Below are positions 10,851-22,530 of a stretch of DNA of 64,000 bases, in pieces. A program made the translations under genes and the position numbers. The notes beneath the pieces were generated by a model that saw only the letters and a list, made by a program, of their open reading frames with translations, made no database searches and was not told the origin of the DNA. Position 1 is the stretch's first letter. Each line of letters starts with the position of its first letter. This stretch comes from Liolophura sinensis (lineage: Eukaryota > Mollusca > Polyplacophora > Chitonida > Chitonidae), in assembly GCF_032854445.1 (NCBI RefSeq), contig NC_088295.1:10713385-10777384 (forward strand). The letters are read 5' to 3'.

Positions 10851-12060
10851 CGTACCTCATCGGAAAAAGTTCTTCACAGGGCATCAAAAAAGAGATTTGA
10901 CAAATACACGAACCAAAGGTGGCGTAATAGCACAAAAGACAATGACGGAACCCGTTATTTGTAGCTCAAATGCGAGTTACTTAAGCTAGGCGTAAAGAGA
11001 GCTCAAGACACGACTCAAATCAACTCGATTGTTGTGTCGGGTCCTAAGCGCATGTGTATGCGAAATATCCACTCGACTCAACTGTAGTTGAACTGCAGGT
11101 TCAATCCAAGTCATATGATCATCAGTGACTGGAAACAACTGTGCACGCTACTCGAGTTAAGTTGAGTTGCGTCTCAAGCTCACGTGTGTACCGTGTTTTA
11201 ACCGCTGTTTTGTCAGCGAGGCCCCAAAACAATGATGGCGGTGGAATTTAGAAAATTCGTCAATTTTCTGTCGAATTACTTATAAGGGAATGATCATAAT
11301 CGATGTTAGGATTGATTTCTCACACAGGTTATATACGACGTTAAAGACACATTCGTTAACTACAATTATTTTATGCCTGATTTATTTCTCAACATGAAAT
11401 CAAAATTCAACAAACATACACTTGTTTCCTTATAATTCAGTATAAACTGTAGTGAGGAAGATCAGAGTAGCTAATATTATATAAGTTGAATGCGTTATAT
11501 TACGTTTCAATAATAATAATAAAAAAAACAAATAGACTTGTTTATGTTTAAGTCGGTTGAAGGTTTTATCAGCCAACTATGCTTAAACATTAGATTTAAA
11601 TTCTGCTCAAAACTTCCAAAACGCCATTAATATGCATATTGCAGGATTTTTGTAGTTTATCTGCTTCTCGTCCAACGTGATGGTCTATGGGTAAGCCAGT
11701 CTGCATAATTCCAATATCCAACGACGATCCCTGAAGGAATATAAAAATGACAAAACAGCCGTAAAAGGACACAAACAAACTGATTCAATTCTGCAGGGAG
11801 TTAATGATTAATTGAGTAATATGCTTTGCTACACTTATAATACCAAATTTGTGAAGAAATATATTGATGATTTAAAAATACCTTCACATTTTCAAGTAAA
11901 GATCTTGGCCTCGAAACGTCTGGATTGAAAAAAAAAATAAATGAAATTGGATACAAAAGTATTTGAATAATGGAAAGCTTTGAAACTGAAAATTCAGCGG
12001 AGGAAAACTTATCAAAGTTTTGGTAAAAAATTTGCCAAAACGCGAATGTATGAAAGACCT
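10851..12060. repeat. F block, unit B'
   Basis: Near-identical counterpart of 8120-9329. It holds the last exon (11685-11730), 3' UTR and part of the intron of the intact dermatopontin gene. An AATAAA on the - strand (TTTATT at 11381-11386) is a reasonable poly(A) signal about 300 bases after the stop. Confidence 0.92.
10999..11181. mobile_element. MITE-like fold-back element, copy 2
   Basis: The same element as at 8266-8453 with the same imperfect inverted ends. It is slightly shorter because one GAGTT-type repeat is missing near the right end. It lies in the 3' flank of the intact dermatopontin gene. Confidence 0.5.
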
Positions 12061-13017
12061 AAATAATACTGTGAAAAAGTAATAATGTATGAAACATAAG
12101 TCTGAGTGATTGCATATTTTGTCAGTATAACAGATTATCCTCTGATATGTAGCACACCTACTCTAGTAATTCAACATGAACGTTGTATTAGATTAACAAA
12201 ATATTATGTTGGATAGGACCAAGTGTTATGTTACCATAGCAGAATATATTCTAGCATCACTCAGACAAAAGAGTTTCTGATAAAATTAACAGACCATTTT
12301 TGAGTACATCATTAAGATACAATTTTTGTCTTGAAAGATTAGAAGAGGTAGCTTATGTGGAGATAACCCTGCTAAGAAGTCAAAATCTGTGGATTGGCCT
12401 TAATCATGGTGGAGGGTCCAAATATCTAGGTTTCGGCTTTCGACACGTGCCGGACTCAATAAAAAAAATATTTTTTGTTGAAAGCAAAAATGGAGAAAGA
12501 CATTGACAAGACATTGAGACGCCAGTAATACTTACTCTCTATGATTGTCGTGGACACTAATCATGCCCGTTATGACGTGGTTGTATGGTATTCTGTAATT
12601 CATGTATCCATCATAATTATTAATGAAGCCGGTAAGATAACAGCCATCCAGTTTCCTACCAATTATTTCACAACAACGAAATCCGAAAACTCTGTCCTCT
12701 TGTTTATTCTCATGACGGCTGTCTACCCCGGTGATGGCCTGTGTTCCACGGCAGCGAAACGCAAGGAGTTGATCAAAGTTGTTGACGTTGTTAAACCAAG
12801 TGCACTTCCCCAGACTTGTGCGATAGGGAAGGCTTCTGCAGGAGTATTGCCACAGTCGATCCTCTCGGCGATTATCATGACGACTTTCCAATCTGTAAAT
12901 ATACTCATTGTTTGGACAAGCAAAATTTAGAGGGCCGTCCCAATTATTTTGCCAGGCAAATACTGAAGCAAACTGAAACAGCATACTGAACAGTAAGAAG
13001 GAGGAAATCGACGTCAT
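11685..13017 (-). CDS. Dermatopontin-like secreted protein, two exons, intact
   Basis: Exon 1 is 13017-12536 (482 bases, donor GTAAGT) and exon 2 is 11730-11685 (46 bases, acceptor CCTTCAG). They join in a split Glu codon to give 175 residues. An upstream in-frame ATG at 13065 exists, but the start at 13017 gives a clean signal peptide (residues 1-21, MTSISSFLLF...FASVFA). The mature protein has the three diagnostic Asp-Arg-x-Trp/Phe blocks: EDRLWQYSC, EDRVFGFRCC and, across the splice, EDRRWILELC. It also has repeated ITG-(V/M)-x-S-x-H motifs and eight cysteines. Vertebrate dermatopontins are extracellular-matrix proteins of about 200 residues that bind proteoglycans and collagen; relatives occur in mollusc shell matrices. 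The matrix role here is inferred from family. It sits in a tandem array with broken paralogues and appears to be the complete member. Confidence 0.9.
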
Positions 13018-13122
13018 TCTCGTCCGTGGTCTTAACCAGGCTACAGAAAACTGTTGATACTTCAAGGTTTGATACTAGCAAGCAGTCCTTACAGGATTAA
13101 ACATGCTTTGGATGTTAATGAG

Positions 13123-13129
13123 TTTTATA
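13123..13129 (-). promoter_or_regulatory. Candidate TATA box of the intact dermatopontin gene
   Basis: TATAAAA on the - strand lies about 105 bases upstream of the ATG at 13017, implying a 5' UTR of roughly 75-80 bases. A nearby motif resembling GTACCAAACGTTGAA (+ strand words such as CGTTTGGTACAAG in units A and C, AGGTTTGATACTAGC here) is shared between units and may be 5' UTR or promoter sequence. Confidence 0.4.
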
Positions 13130-13959
13130 CATGTACTTCCAAAGTAATAAACAAGAAGTGAAGAACATTTTTGTTTGGGGTAAGACAATATTTAAAATGG
13201 AAATATAATGCTTTATGACGCGAAAGATCCGGGTTTTACAAAACTGGCAGTCTGTGTAGTTTACTAAAGGTAAACAAAGGTTTAAACTGTAGAAAGCAGG
13301 ATTTTCTGGGTCAATTGTGGGTGCGTATTGACGCAAACTGGCACAGAATTGACAGTCACGACGAGTTTTGCTATTATTGTGTCAGTGCACTTATGCTTGA
13401 AGTTCATATGATGTTTTAAAGTAAATAAATGGTGGGCGAAGGTAAAATGCTTGCCTGCGTCAGATAAAATACTCATAACCTGGTAACAGACATTTCTTTA
13501 TTTTTTGAAGCACTGTATCATAATGGTTGATTTTTTAATAACCTAAATCGCACCTCATAAGCAAGAGAATTACGAATTACGTGATTACGGCATAATTCGT
13601 TTTGAAATTAAGGAAAGAGTTATAAGAAAAAGGTCAGCTTGATGCTTTGTCCGAGCTCACGCTGACAAGTGAATGCCATGACACCTGAACATCATCTCAG
13701 ACCGAAAGAGAAATACAGTTATTCATTCTTTAAATCCTTCGTGTGGTTTAATCTTTTATCCCAGTCTTAATACTATGAACATGTGCCATTTGCCAGAAAA
13801 TGTTTGTAATGACTCAACATATTTATCCCTATTTTACACAACACAACTACCTACCATCAAAGTAACAGAACAACATATCAAGAATTTACTTGAATTAAAT
13901 TCTTTTTCTTTTTATGAATAACAATGACATGAACTGGAACATGCAGAACTTTTAAAATT

Positions 13960-14095
13960 TCACACTATGCCATGCTACGTCAGGCATATACCACGGGACG
14001 ACGCTCTGAACCACTCTACGGCATGTACGCTACGCCACACCCCACTCCAAGCTACACTACAGTACACCACTCCTTACTCTATATGAAAGTGTTTT
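13960..14095. repeat. CAC-rich minisatellite, short copy (unit B')
   Basis: Contains CACACTATGCCATGCTACG, GCTACGCCACACCCCACTCC and similar words, the same repeat type as 3650-4725 but only about 130 bases long and at the equivalent distance upstream of the dermatopontin gene. It is useful as the unexpanded state of that repeat. Confidence 0.7.
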
Positions 14096-14099
14096 TCAT

Positions 14100-15794
14100 C
14101 TAATTTTTAGATTGGTGACCGTTTTAAGCCAACCTAAGTGATCTTTCTGGAAGTGTATAAATGCTTTCTCTGTATAGTAAGGATGAATTATTGCAAATAT
14201 GTTTATTATTTATATTCACTGAGACTAGAGGATTCTGGTATGTAAATTGATGGAGAATGTACATAGCCTAGCTCGCAAGTGTAAATTTGCAGTCTGTAGG
14301 AGTGTTATAAGTGAGAAGTCTACACTGACGTTTCGGTTGTCGGGAAATCCCAGTTTGAAAGACTGGGTGATTTCTGTATTGTGAGTTAATTAAACATTCG
14401 TTGCTCTGGAGATCACTTTGTGTCAAAACCCGAGGGTTGTATTCTTAGCGCCCGGCTTAGCGTCCAGACTTTGGACTTAACCAGTTTCCAGAGGTTGAAT
14501 GCCAATCATCGTCAGTGTGCCTTTGTGTACAACAGATTGTCGTATACCAGTGTTACCTGTAACCTAAGGTATTCACAATTAATTCCGGGTTTACCTATTT
14601 CTGTGGACATAGATTTGCCATAGAGACTGTGTGTATGCACCGGAATTATTCTTGCTGTTATTGCCGAAAGAACTTATATATGGTTTTTGTTTACGTTAAC
14701 TTATCTATTTAAGAAATAATGTTCGCGTCAGGGTAGTTTAACGGTAGTTTTACATCAAATCGATGTGGAAGAGTTTATATTTTAGGTCGAAGGTCGACAG
14801 TGAATGGTCACGGATTTCAAGTGTTGGGCATAATGAATAATACCAAATGATGCCATTCTTTGATCCGTACCGTGCTAAAATGGTATCCAGGTTGCCATCA
14901 TTTTTGTTGATCTGTGGTATATGTAGACTTTCTTGGCCTTTACTGGACTTATTTTTCGACTGGACAGTTACATGCGGTTAGAAATGTTTCAAATGACAAC
15001 TGTAACGTATCTGTCATTTGGGCGTTCCAGTAACACCCATGACTAAACTCCATAGTGCCAGTTTTGTAAAACCCGAACCCTTCCTTCACGGAGCTTGTAT
15101 TTCATTTTGAAGAGGTATTTCACAATGTACGGCGAAATATATTCACAGATGTGTGTTTGCTTAACCCACTTAGTCACTACATGGGATAAAATGACAAAGG
15201 ACCCTATGTGTTTTGTACTTACATTTTTCGTACCTGGAACACAAAGAGTCACGTGTTGAAAAGTGCACCGATTCATCCGGTGACTTGCAATCTGCAACAT
15301 GGTCCATATTGCAGAATTATGATTTAAGTTCCATTTAAGTAAGAAACGATTTTTTGCCATGTTATATATTAGTATATTTCACACTGATTGAAGCAATGCC
15401 CAGCACTTAATCAAGGCGGAGACGTTGAGTGGTTAGAATGCTTGCCTTCCAGTGGAAAGGATGCACGGCTTCAAATTTCATAATTTTTTTAATTCAACCG
15501 TTGTTACTGTTTGTGGAGCCAATATACGGCCTTTGACACTCGCTGAGCCGTTTCCCCAGTCTGACCTTGGTTGAAGACCTCTTGGCTTTCACCAGTGATG
15601 TGTGCAAATGTGTACACGGGGAAAGTTCGTTCGTAACGTGGCAAAGGTGTTTGGTTAGCTCGCTTCTGCCTGTATTTTCCCCAACACTCAGAAACACTGT
15701 TTCCATGAGAGTCCACAATCAAGTTTCTGAAAATTCATGCATCTATTTGAATTCAACTAGGAGGAATTCCTGAGGCATCCTTTCCAAGTATGAG
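14100..15794. other. Spacer of unit B', no gene supported
   Basis: Open frames at 14420-14623, 15043-15360 and 15494-15773 have no recognisable domain or splice support. 15155-15300 is homologous to 5020-5160. A SINE-head-like stretch (GTTGAGTGGTTAGAATGCTTGCCTTCCAGTGG, read in parts, 15430-15465) resembles 41530-41570. Confidence 0.45.
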
Positions 15795-17310
15795 CGATTT
15801 TTAAAAAAAAAGTTTGTTGTGTTTTTCAATCGGCAGACTTTCATGTCCCTCTACATGAAGAACCAGTCCCTATACTTTATGTATTTGAATGGTAATAAGG
15901 ACCTGTAATATCACACAACATGTGTATGCTTTATTCTCCGTACCCTATCTAGTCTGGGAGCGAGGCAGTCAGGTGTCAGCATGCTGTTACTGGATGGGGC
16001 GTCCTGTATGATGTTTGGTAAGCCAGGTGTCAGTATATTGTGACTACGTATTGGTATCTTGCCTGGTGTCCGGCTAACCCGTTGTTTGTATACTATGATT
16101 GAGTGGGGCGTTATGTCTGCTGTCTGATCAGTCGGTTTCCTGTACATTGTCACTGGGATATGAAAATGTATAGTATACAATACGGAAAAATTTTAAGGTT
16201 TACCCCTCTGTGTCATATACAACAGTGTGCGATATGCACGGGGAATCCCCTGACATTCTCGCAAGATGTTCAACAATTCATACACGGTTCACTGCCCCCG
16301 CTCTTCCTGGTTCATGTCGACCAATCAACGTACGAGAAGTATCCACCATTCAGCGCATGCGACAAATAGACCGGTCTGCCCCCCCCCCCCCCCCCACCTC
16401 CCAAACAGATATCCCTGCAAAATTATAATGAGTGTTATGTCAACGATGTACCATAATCCATCTTTAGCAAAGAATTAGATTAATGTGCTTTTGATCTTAA
16501 TTTTCAAACACTAAATTTTCTTGTGCATGTACATTAAATTGTAATATGCATATGTAAGTCCTATAAAGAAGTCTGGTTGACTCTGTGGCTAGCTAAGGTA
16601 CCTTATTCAATGGAATAGCACAATGTTCTTCTTATAGCTACCTACACGTACCATCATACAGTTTCTGTATACACAGCAGTTTGAAATAGGTCTATCTAAA
16701 TATTCCAGAGAGGAGCTTTCTTACGTGTTACCTCAGCCTCTTATTGTCATCAGGGCCCTGCAAACACAGAGAGTGGCAGAATCCAGAAAATCCCAACCCA
16801 AGGTTTGCAATGAACTTGTAACTTCTTTGTACCAGCGACTGGGAGTAGCGCACCTAAGCGCTGAGTTACGTCGCACTGCATTTGCCTAATCCTACATATG
16901 GGTGACCTTACCCCAACCTTGTTTTAAGAGACGTTTATCTTAATCCCAGCCACAACCCACATGAGAATCTAACATACACCATTATTGCAGTTTAATTGTT
17001 ACATAGTGACCATTATTCTGTCGAGATTTGCACAAAATGTTCCCTTTAAGACAGTTTTCTGTCGTGGATAAATCGCTCGTACCTATGGATTATTAAAAAA
17101 CAATGAACAAGGTGCGCAAGGGAATGGTCACCCTCTCTCCATAAATGTGGATCAAACAGAAATTTCTGTCCGAGGCATAACTCCACACTTGAGAGAACGG
17201 TTTATGACTTACAAAACATGGGAGTAGTATAAGAGTGTTCTACTTAACGATTTTCCAGGTTTTTCGTCTTTGTCGTATTTATGTCCGTTGACTGCTTTTG
17301 TCTGAAAAAG
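15795..17310. repeat. R block, unit B' (SINE-free reference copy)
   Basis: Closely matches 9335-10850 and, more distantly, 21260-22530. It holds the ~53-bp minisatellite (about 15960-16150), the TATAGTATACAATACGG flank, a long C-tract at 16380-16395, and a 3' part (17030-17310; AACAAGGTGCGC, GGTCACCCT, ATTTTCCAGGTTTTT, GACTGCTTTTGTCTGAAA) shared with 22255-22530. The empty SINE site is at 16561-16573. Confidence 0.88.
16561..16573. other. Unoccupied SINE target site
   Basis: A single CTATAAAGAAGTC in the same context (before: TGCATATGTAAGTC; after: TGGTTGACTCTGTGGC) that flanks the SINE at 10102-10463 on both sides. It shows the ancestral, uninserted state. Confidence 0.93.
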
Positions 17311-17847
17311 GGAAGAAGGTTGGGAAAAAGGTTGCCTTTAGAATAACGTTTGGAAGGTAGATTAAATTTCTAATTTAACTCTATCTTCGAAGTTGATTTC
17401 ATGGCAGCAAGGCATTTAAATCAATAGTGGCCTGACATATCGTGTTACATGACCCTTCTACGGGAAAGCCTCTGTACTGACAAGCAGTCAGCGTCCGAAC
17501 AAGTGTAAAATATCAGCTTTGATATCATCCCTCCTTCCGGGAGATCGACTACATACTTGACCAAAGAGGTAACGTTGAATTTGTGAAACGTGGTGATTAG
17601 TTGAAGCCTTCTGTTTCTTTGATTTGCCAGTTTTAATTCTCGTTAGCACATGCGACTCCAACCGCTGAAAAAAAGACCAGCAGTTTAGTTTAAAGGACAG
17701 TACGAGGCCATGTCACGTTTGGCGATGAATGAACGTAATCGAGCCGTTGCTATGCTGGCCTCAGGAATAATGCAACAGGAAATCGCAAGCCACCGAAGCG
17801 CGATTAGAGCATTCGCTAGACATCAGAGAAAATGATCATGCTTGGCG

Positions 17848-18058
17848 TAAAGATTTATTTGATTGGTGTTTAACGCCGCACTCAAGAATATTTCCGTTAC
17901 ACGGCAGCGGCCAGAATTATGGTGGGAGGAAACCCATGACTATGCGTATGAGCGGAGCTGTCTTGAACTTACGGTGACCGCACAGATGAGAGGCTTCTGG
18001 GTGATTGTGCCGTGCTGGCGAGTTAACTGCCTTGGCCACGCCCCCCCCCCCCCTCCCC
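17848..18058 (-). mobile_element. SINE family 2 copy
   Basis: Reads from the 3' end: TTTATTTGATTGGTGTTTAA, CGCCGCACTCAAGAATATTT, CGGCCAGAATTATGGTGGGA, then the tRNA-like head region (GAACTTACGGTGACCGCA, GGCTTCTGGG, CCGTGCTGGCG) and GGCCACGCCC. A central part is missing. It ends at a C-rich tract at 18041-18060. Confidence 0.8.
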
Positions 18059-18159
18059 CGGCGGGGGCGTAATACATCGTTCCGTTGTGGTTGTCCGTGC
18101 GAACACCCTCTCTCAATTAACTGCCTTTTTAACGATTGGTTTCCTTGTTGCATATTTCA

Positions 18160-18295
18160 AGAATCTCGTGCGCTGGAAGGCCTTCCCGCAACCTACAGAT
18201 GGTCGTGGGTTTTTGCCGGGTTCCTCCCACCATAATTCTTGTCGGCGTCGTATAAGTGAATGTTGAGTACGACGTACAACAAAAACCAAATAAAT
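18160..18295 (+). mobile_element. SINE family 2, 3' fragment, head-to-head with the previous copy
   Basis: GGAAGGCCTTCCCGCAACC, ACAGATGGTCGTGGGTTT, TTCCTCCCACCATAATTCT, GTCGTATAAGTGAATGTTGAG and an AAATAAATTAAT tail. It is opposite in orientation to 17848-18058, so the two copies form a large imperfect inverted repeat that a transcript could fold into. Confidence 0.75.
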
Positions 18296-19199
18296 TAATA
18301 TTTCAACAATCGACAGCGGAATTGTGGAGGTGTGTCGTCATTAATATTCACATATCTTATAGCCCACAAAGGCAATGTGTCGAGTTTGGTAAAATATGGC
18401 CCGTATTCACCTTCCAACTTCTTCAGATCTGCATACGGTCCTATCGTGCTGTTACAAAAACAGCAGAATTTTTGTGGTTTGCGATGGTTTTATGGTTTAT
18501 GGTTTGCGATGGTTATGGTTTGCGATGGTATGGCCACTTCAAGCGATAAACCCGTGAATATGACCGAGCAACAGTGTTGATTTGACAGTAAACAAAAATA
18601 TACACAGGAGCCAGAGAATAAACAAGCACTGGCTTATACAAAACACTGTACACTTTGCAATGGAAAAATCCATGCACAACACTTTTAATGATAAACAATA
18701 AGAGACTGACGTTCAAGTTAGAGAAACGACTCAACAGTGCAAATTCTTTAAAATAGTAAATTCTGCCACGCGGAGCGCACTTCCGTTATTCTTTTTCAAG
18801 AATAAACACTAGCTCTAAGTTCCTCTACCTCGTACTTAACTGGCTTCACGCTGCAATCCACATACATCGTCGAATCACTAGAACGAATTCACGTATTTGC
18901 CACTTTCTGTTTATTAGTACCTCATGTGTAAATGTGAAATACACATATTCTCAGTGTTTGCAGGGATTTACCATGTAGTGATATGATATACCCGTGGTCA
19001 TTTTTGGATTTTTCTTCTCATACACTGCCCTAAGTCGGTGCATTTGAAAAGCTGCTGCATGTCCTGTGGTTCATCCTTAATGATCCACCATGACAATGTT
19101 ACTTACGTCATAACTTTCGTGATTCTCAAACACTTCGTCTGAAAAAATGACAACTGATTTTAGGAGTGCTTTGTCATAGGAAGTTACATAACGTTCCTT
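18296..19199. other. No gene seen
   Basis: Only a short local repeat near 18475-18540 (TATGGTTTGCGATGG words, about three copies) and AT-rich DNA. No supported exon. Confidence 0.45.
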
Positions 19200-19872
19200 T
19201 ATATAATTATATATCTGATTAATTTCTCAACATGAATTCAACATCCACAAAACAAAGGTCCCTTTTAATTGTTACATTGTTATATAATTGTTTTAGATTA
19301 GTTAGATAAACGTTAAGTTTGCTAACATACTTGGCAAATCACATAAATGTTTACTTATTATTATTCACTCAGTCTGCCTATGTTACAAAGCCTATGTAGG
19401 TACAGATAGGTCGAGAACAAACCAACAAATTATCAGCGCAATCAAACATTTATATCGTTGACGATGAAAGATGTTAAATGTACCTATATGATATTTGAAA
19501 AGATTCCAATTACAAAACAAGGGAAAAGCCTGAGCTTGAATAGTTTCACTTTCAAAACAGCCTCCACTAAGACGAAACGCGAAAAGATCAACTTGGGTGT
19601 ACTGTACATAAACGAGGCTATAAATAGCTCAGTGGCAACGTTTGACTGAATAGTGTACATGCACATAAGTATTGCATCCCACGCTATGCACACCCTATAT
19701 GGTGCAGTATAAAACTGATCCGACTAATTGTGAGTGTATGTCAGGGTGTTTGTCAGTCACACCTTGAGGTGCACTGGCTTTTCCCTGGCTTCACCTAAAA
19801 ATCTTAACTTAAAATAACTTTCAAATTTTTAGAAAGGTGAATAGAATGTTTTTTGTAGTTACTCATACTTAC
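19200..19872. repeat. 3' flank/intron of dermatopontin unit C
   Basis: CTGATTAATTTCTCAACATGAA matches the F blocks (CTGATTTATTTCTCAACATG). 19455-19870 aligns with 23575-24110 (ATGATATTTGAAAAGA, GCCTGAGCTTG, GCTCAGTGGTAAC-type words, CACACCTTGAGGT). On the - strand 19520-19580 resembles the last-exon coding of the family (VLKV...KL...LFP), but acceptor and frame do not join correctly to exon 1, so the last exon of unit C is unresolved. Confidence 0.6.
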
Positions 19873-20357
19873 TCTATTCCGTTGGTGTGAACACTAGTCA
19901 TACCAGTAATAGTATGGTTGTGTGGCACCCAATAACTAAAAAACTTGTCAAGCTCATTAATAAAACTGGTTACATAGCAGTCATCCAATCTGAGCCCCAC
20001 AATGTAACAGCAAAGAAATCCAAAAACTCTATGATTGTCTTCTCTATGATTATAATGACGACTGTCTACTCCAACAACGGCTCGGTTTCCAACACATCGA
20101 AAAGCAAACAGACCGTCCAAGCCATTTTGGTCGTTGCGCCACGTGCACTGTCCCAGTCTTGCCCCTGTAGGAAGATCCCTGCAGATATGATGCCACAGTC
20201 TGTCTTCGTGATAGTTGTCATGCCGATTTTCCACTCTATAAATGTACTGATTTTCCGGGCAACTAAAGTGGAGAGGCCGGTCCCAGCTGTTTTGCCAGGC
20301 CAAAACCGTGGCAGAATGTAACAGCAACGTGAGGAGCAGTAAGGTGGAGGTCACCAT
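19873..20357 (-). CDS. Dermatopontin-like protein, exon 1 (partial gene, unit C)
   Basis: A 485-base exon runs from ATG at 20357 to a conserved donor (GA|GTAAGTATG), the same phase as in units A and B'. It encodes 161 residues: signal peptide 1-20 (Leu-rich, ending ATVLA), then AWQNSW, SCPENQYIY, EDRLWHHIC, CTW, FRCVG, VGVDSRH, HRVFGFLCC, DDCYVTSFIN and HNHTITGMTSVH. Seven cysteines match unit B' in position. Differences include a two-residue insertion (EDNHRVF) in the second Asp-Arg block and an N-glycosylation sequon (NHT). No premature stop occurs, so the exon looks functional, but without an identified last exon (EDRRW type) I cannot say the gene is complete. It has diverged well from B', so this is the older duplicate. 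Confidence 0.85.
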
Positions 20358-21259
20358 TTTCGCCTAGGTGCAGTCAATAGGACTTAAGATTCAACGTTTG
20401 GTACAAGTAATAACGTGGTTCAGGCTTACGCCTTCTGCTTAAGCTTTTTCTTTGTATTCGCTTATTTCATGATGTACTGTGATATTTCCAGATCTAGGTC
20501 GGGGACAGATGGCATTGCACACAGCTAGGGTATACAGGGACAATAGTCTTAGTGTGTAATTATACTTATTCCACATCAAACAAAATTCTCTGTTTTCACT
20601 GGACAACTACGGTCACGTGGTCTACAGATATATTCTTGAATTCTGCAGACGGAGACAGACCCCTATTACAACTTCCGTTCTTTGGTAGGGATTGTAATTC
20701 TGTGTATTTTAGTGTGTAAAGTCTTTTCTTTGCTGCCAGCCTGCCGTTTTTGGTCTACAGGTGCATGCTTGGTATCAAAATGATGGAAATTGTCTAAGCT
20801 TTGGGCAGGTGTGAGTTTTAATGATGAAAGTTTGAAATTCTGGGCGAGAGGACACTAGGAGAAAGGTGGTGATGAGGCGTCCCCTTGGCACCCCTCCCAG
20901 CTGCCGGCATAGAAAGGTCCAGATTTTAACGGTCAACCTATGTCAAGTTTTTTATGGCGTCTTTCTCACAGGCGGGGCCAGATATGCTCCAAAGCTTATT
21001 GGCCAAGGAATGTTTGGGGCTGAGCTACAGCGCTAAACGTTAACATTGTCGCTTATGGAAAACTAATGGGGGTCTGTGGCCAAACGACGTCAAATATGTC
21101 TGCAGAGAAGGTTATCTCCCTTTGGTGGATTGTAAATACAATGATGGCATTGCTGAAATTATTCGCCTATACATCGGTCTTCTGAAATGAACTGATGGGT
21201 GTTTGGAGGATATATTCTTTACATGGTTACTCAGTGATAGGATAGGGGAAATATATCAT
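20358..21259. other. 5' flank of unit C, no gene seen
   Basis: The first 60 bases upstream of the ATG share CAACGTTTGGTACAAG with unit A. The rest has no recognisable coding or repeat signal. Confidence 0.45.
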
Positions 21260-22530
21260 GTCATATTGGTTACGGCTGAGACAGTACGGTGTCAGCATGC
21301 TGTTGGGGCGTAACGTCTGGAGTTTGGTCAGCCAGGTGTCGGTTTATTGTTACTACGTATTGGTGTCATACATGGTGTCCGGTTAACCCGGTGTCAGGAA
21401 ACTAAGATTGAGTGGGGCGTTATGTCTACTGCCTGCTCAACCGCCACACTCCTTTCAGCGCATGCATTGGTCTCTACCTTTCGTTTTATATTACTGCCAC
21501 CAAAAGCAAATATTGCACAGAAATTTAGAACATCAGCGAGGTCACTAGGGTCACGGTGATGAGACAGGAAGTGATGTCAGTGAACACAAACAATCTGTCT
21601 CAACATTCTTCTCTAATAATACTCTACACTCAACACCTAAAACAATTTTATTAATGAATGCTACTTGAACTGTTCCAAGGGAGGACACAAGTGATTAAGC
21701 TAGTCCTAAACAAGCCTACGTGCGTCTGACAGGCTCCAAAGGTCAAGCTTGTCTATTGATGGCAGCGATGTAAAGCCAAAAAAGGTAGAGAGGGACGCAT
21801 GCGCTGTAGGGAATATGGTAGGGTTGTCAGTGTATTGTTGCTGAGACATGAAAATGTTTAGTATAGAACACGAACAAGTTTTGTCAGATGACTAACCAAG
21901 CAATGCAACGCCCCGTGCCATATACAACAACATGCGATATGCACGGGGAATCCACTGACGTTCCCACAAGCCATTCAAAAATTCATACACGGTTCACTGC
22001 TCCGGCTCTTCCTGGTCCATGTCGACCAATCAGTGTATGGGAAATATCCACCATTCACCACTCCTATGTACACCCTACAGGGGGTAATGCACCTAACCGC
22101 TGAGCCATTACACGTACCTAATCCTACATACAGGTACCCTCACCGCAACCTACGTAAGAATCTAATATTATCACCATTGTTACAACTTAGTCCTGCACAT
22201 GTACCATTGTTGCAGTTCAAATACTACATAGTTACCATTATCCAGTCAGAGTTTGCGCAAAATGTTATCTTTCAGGCAGTTTTCTGTAGTGGATTCTTAA
22301 AAACAACGAACAAGGTGCGCCACAGAATGGTCACCCTGTCAGATGACTAACTGTGGATCAATCACAGATTTGTGTCCGAGGTGTTGTTGTCGTAAATCCA
22401 CACTTGATACGGTATCTGACCTTCAAAACATGGTAGTAGTATAAAAGTAGTATAGTATAGTATATTTGAAGATTTTCCAGGTTTTTTTTCATTGTCATAT
22501 TTATATCCATGGACTGCTTTTGTCTGAAAC
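21260..22530. repeat. R block, unit C (diverged)
   Basis: Contains the minisatellite words (GTGTCAGCATGCTGTTGGGG, GGTGTCCGGTTAACCCGG, GAGTGGGGCGTTATGTCT at 21275-21435). After an interval of unrelated DNA (about 21440-21820) comes the flank (ATATGCACGGGGAATCC, CATACACGGTTCACTG, GTCGACCAATCA) and the 3' part (AACAAGGTGCGC, GGTCACCCTGTC, GATTTTCCAGGTTTTT). More diverged than the two units to its left. Confidence 0.75.
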
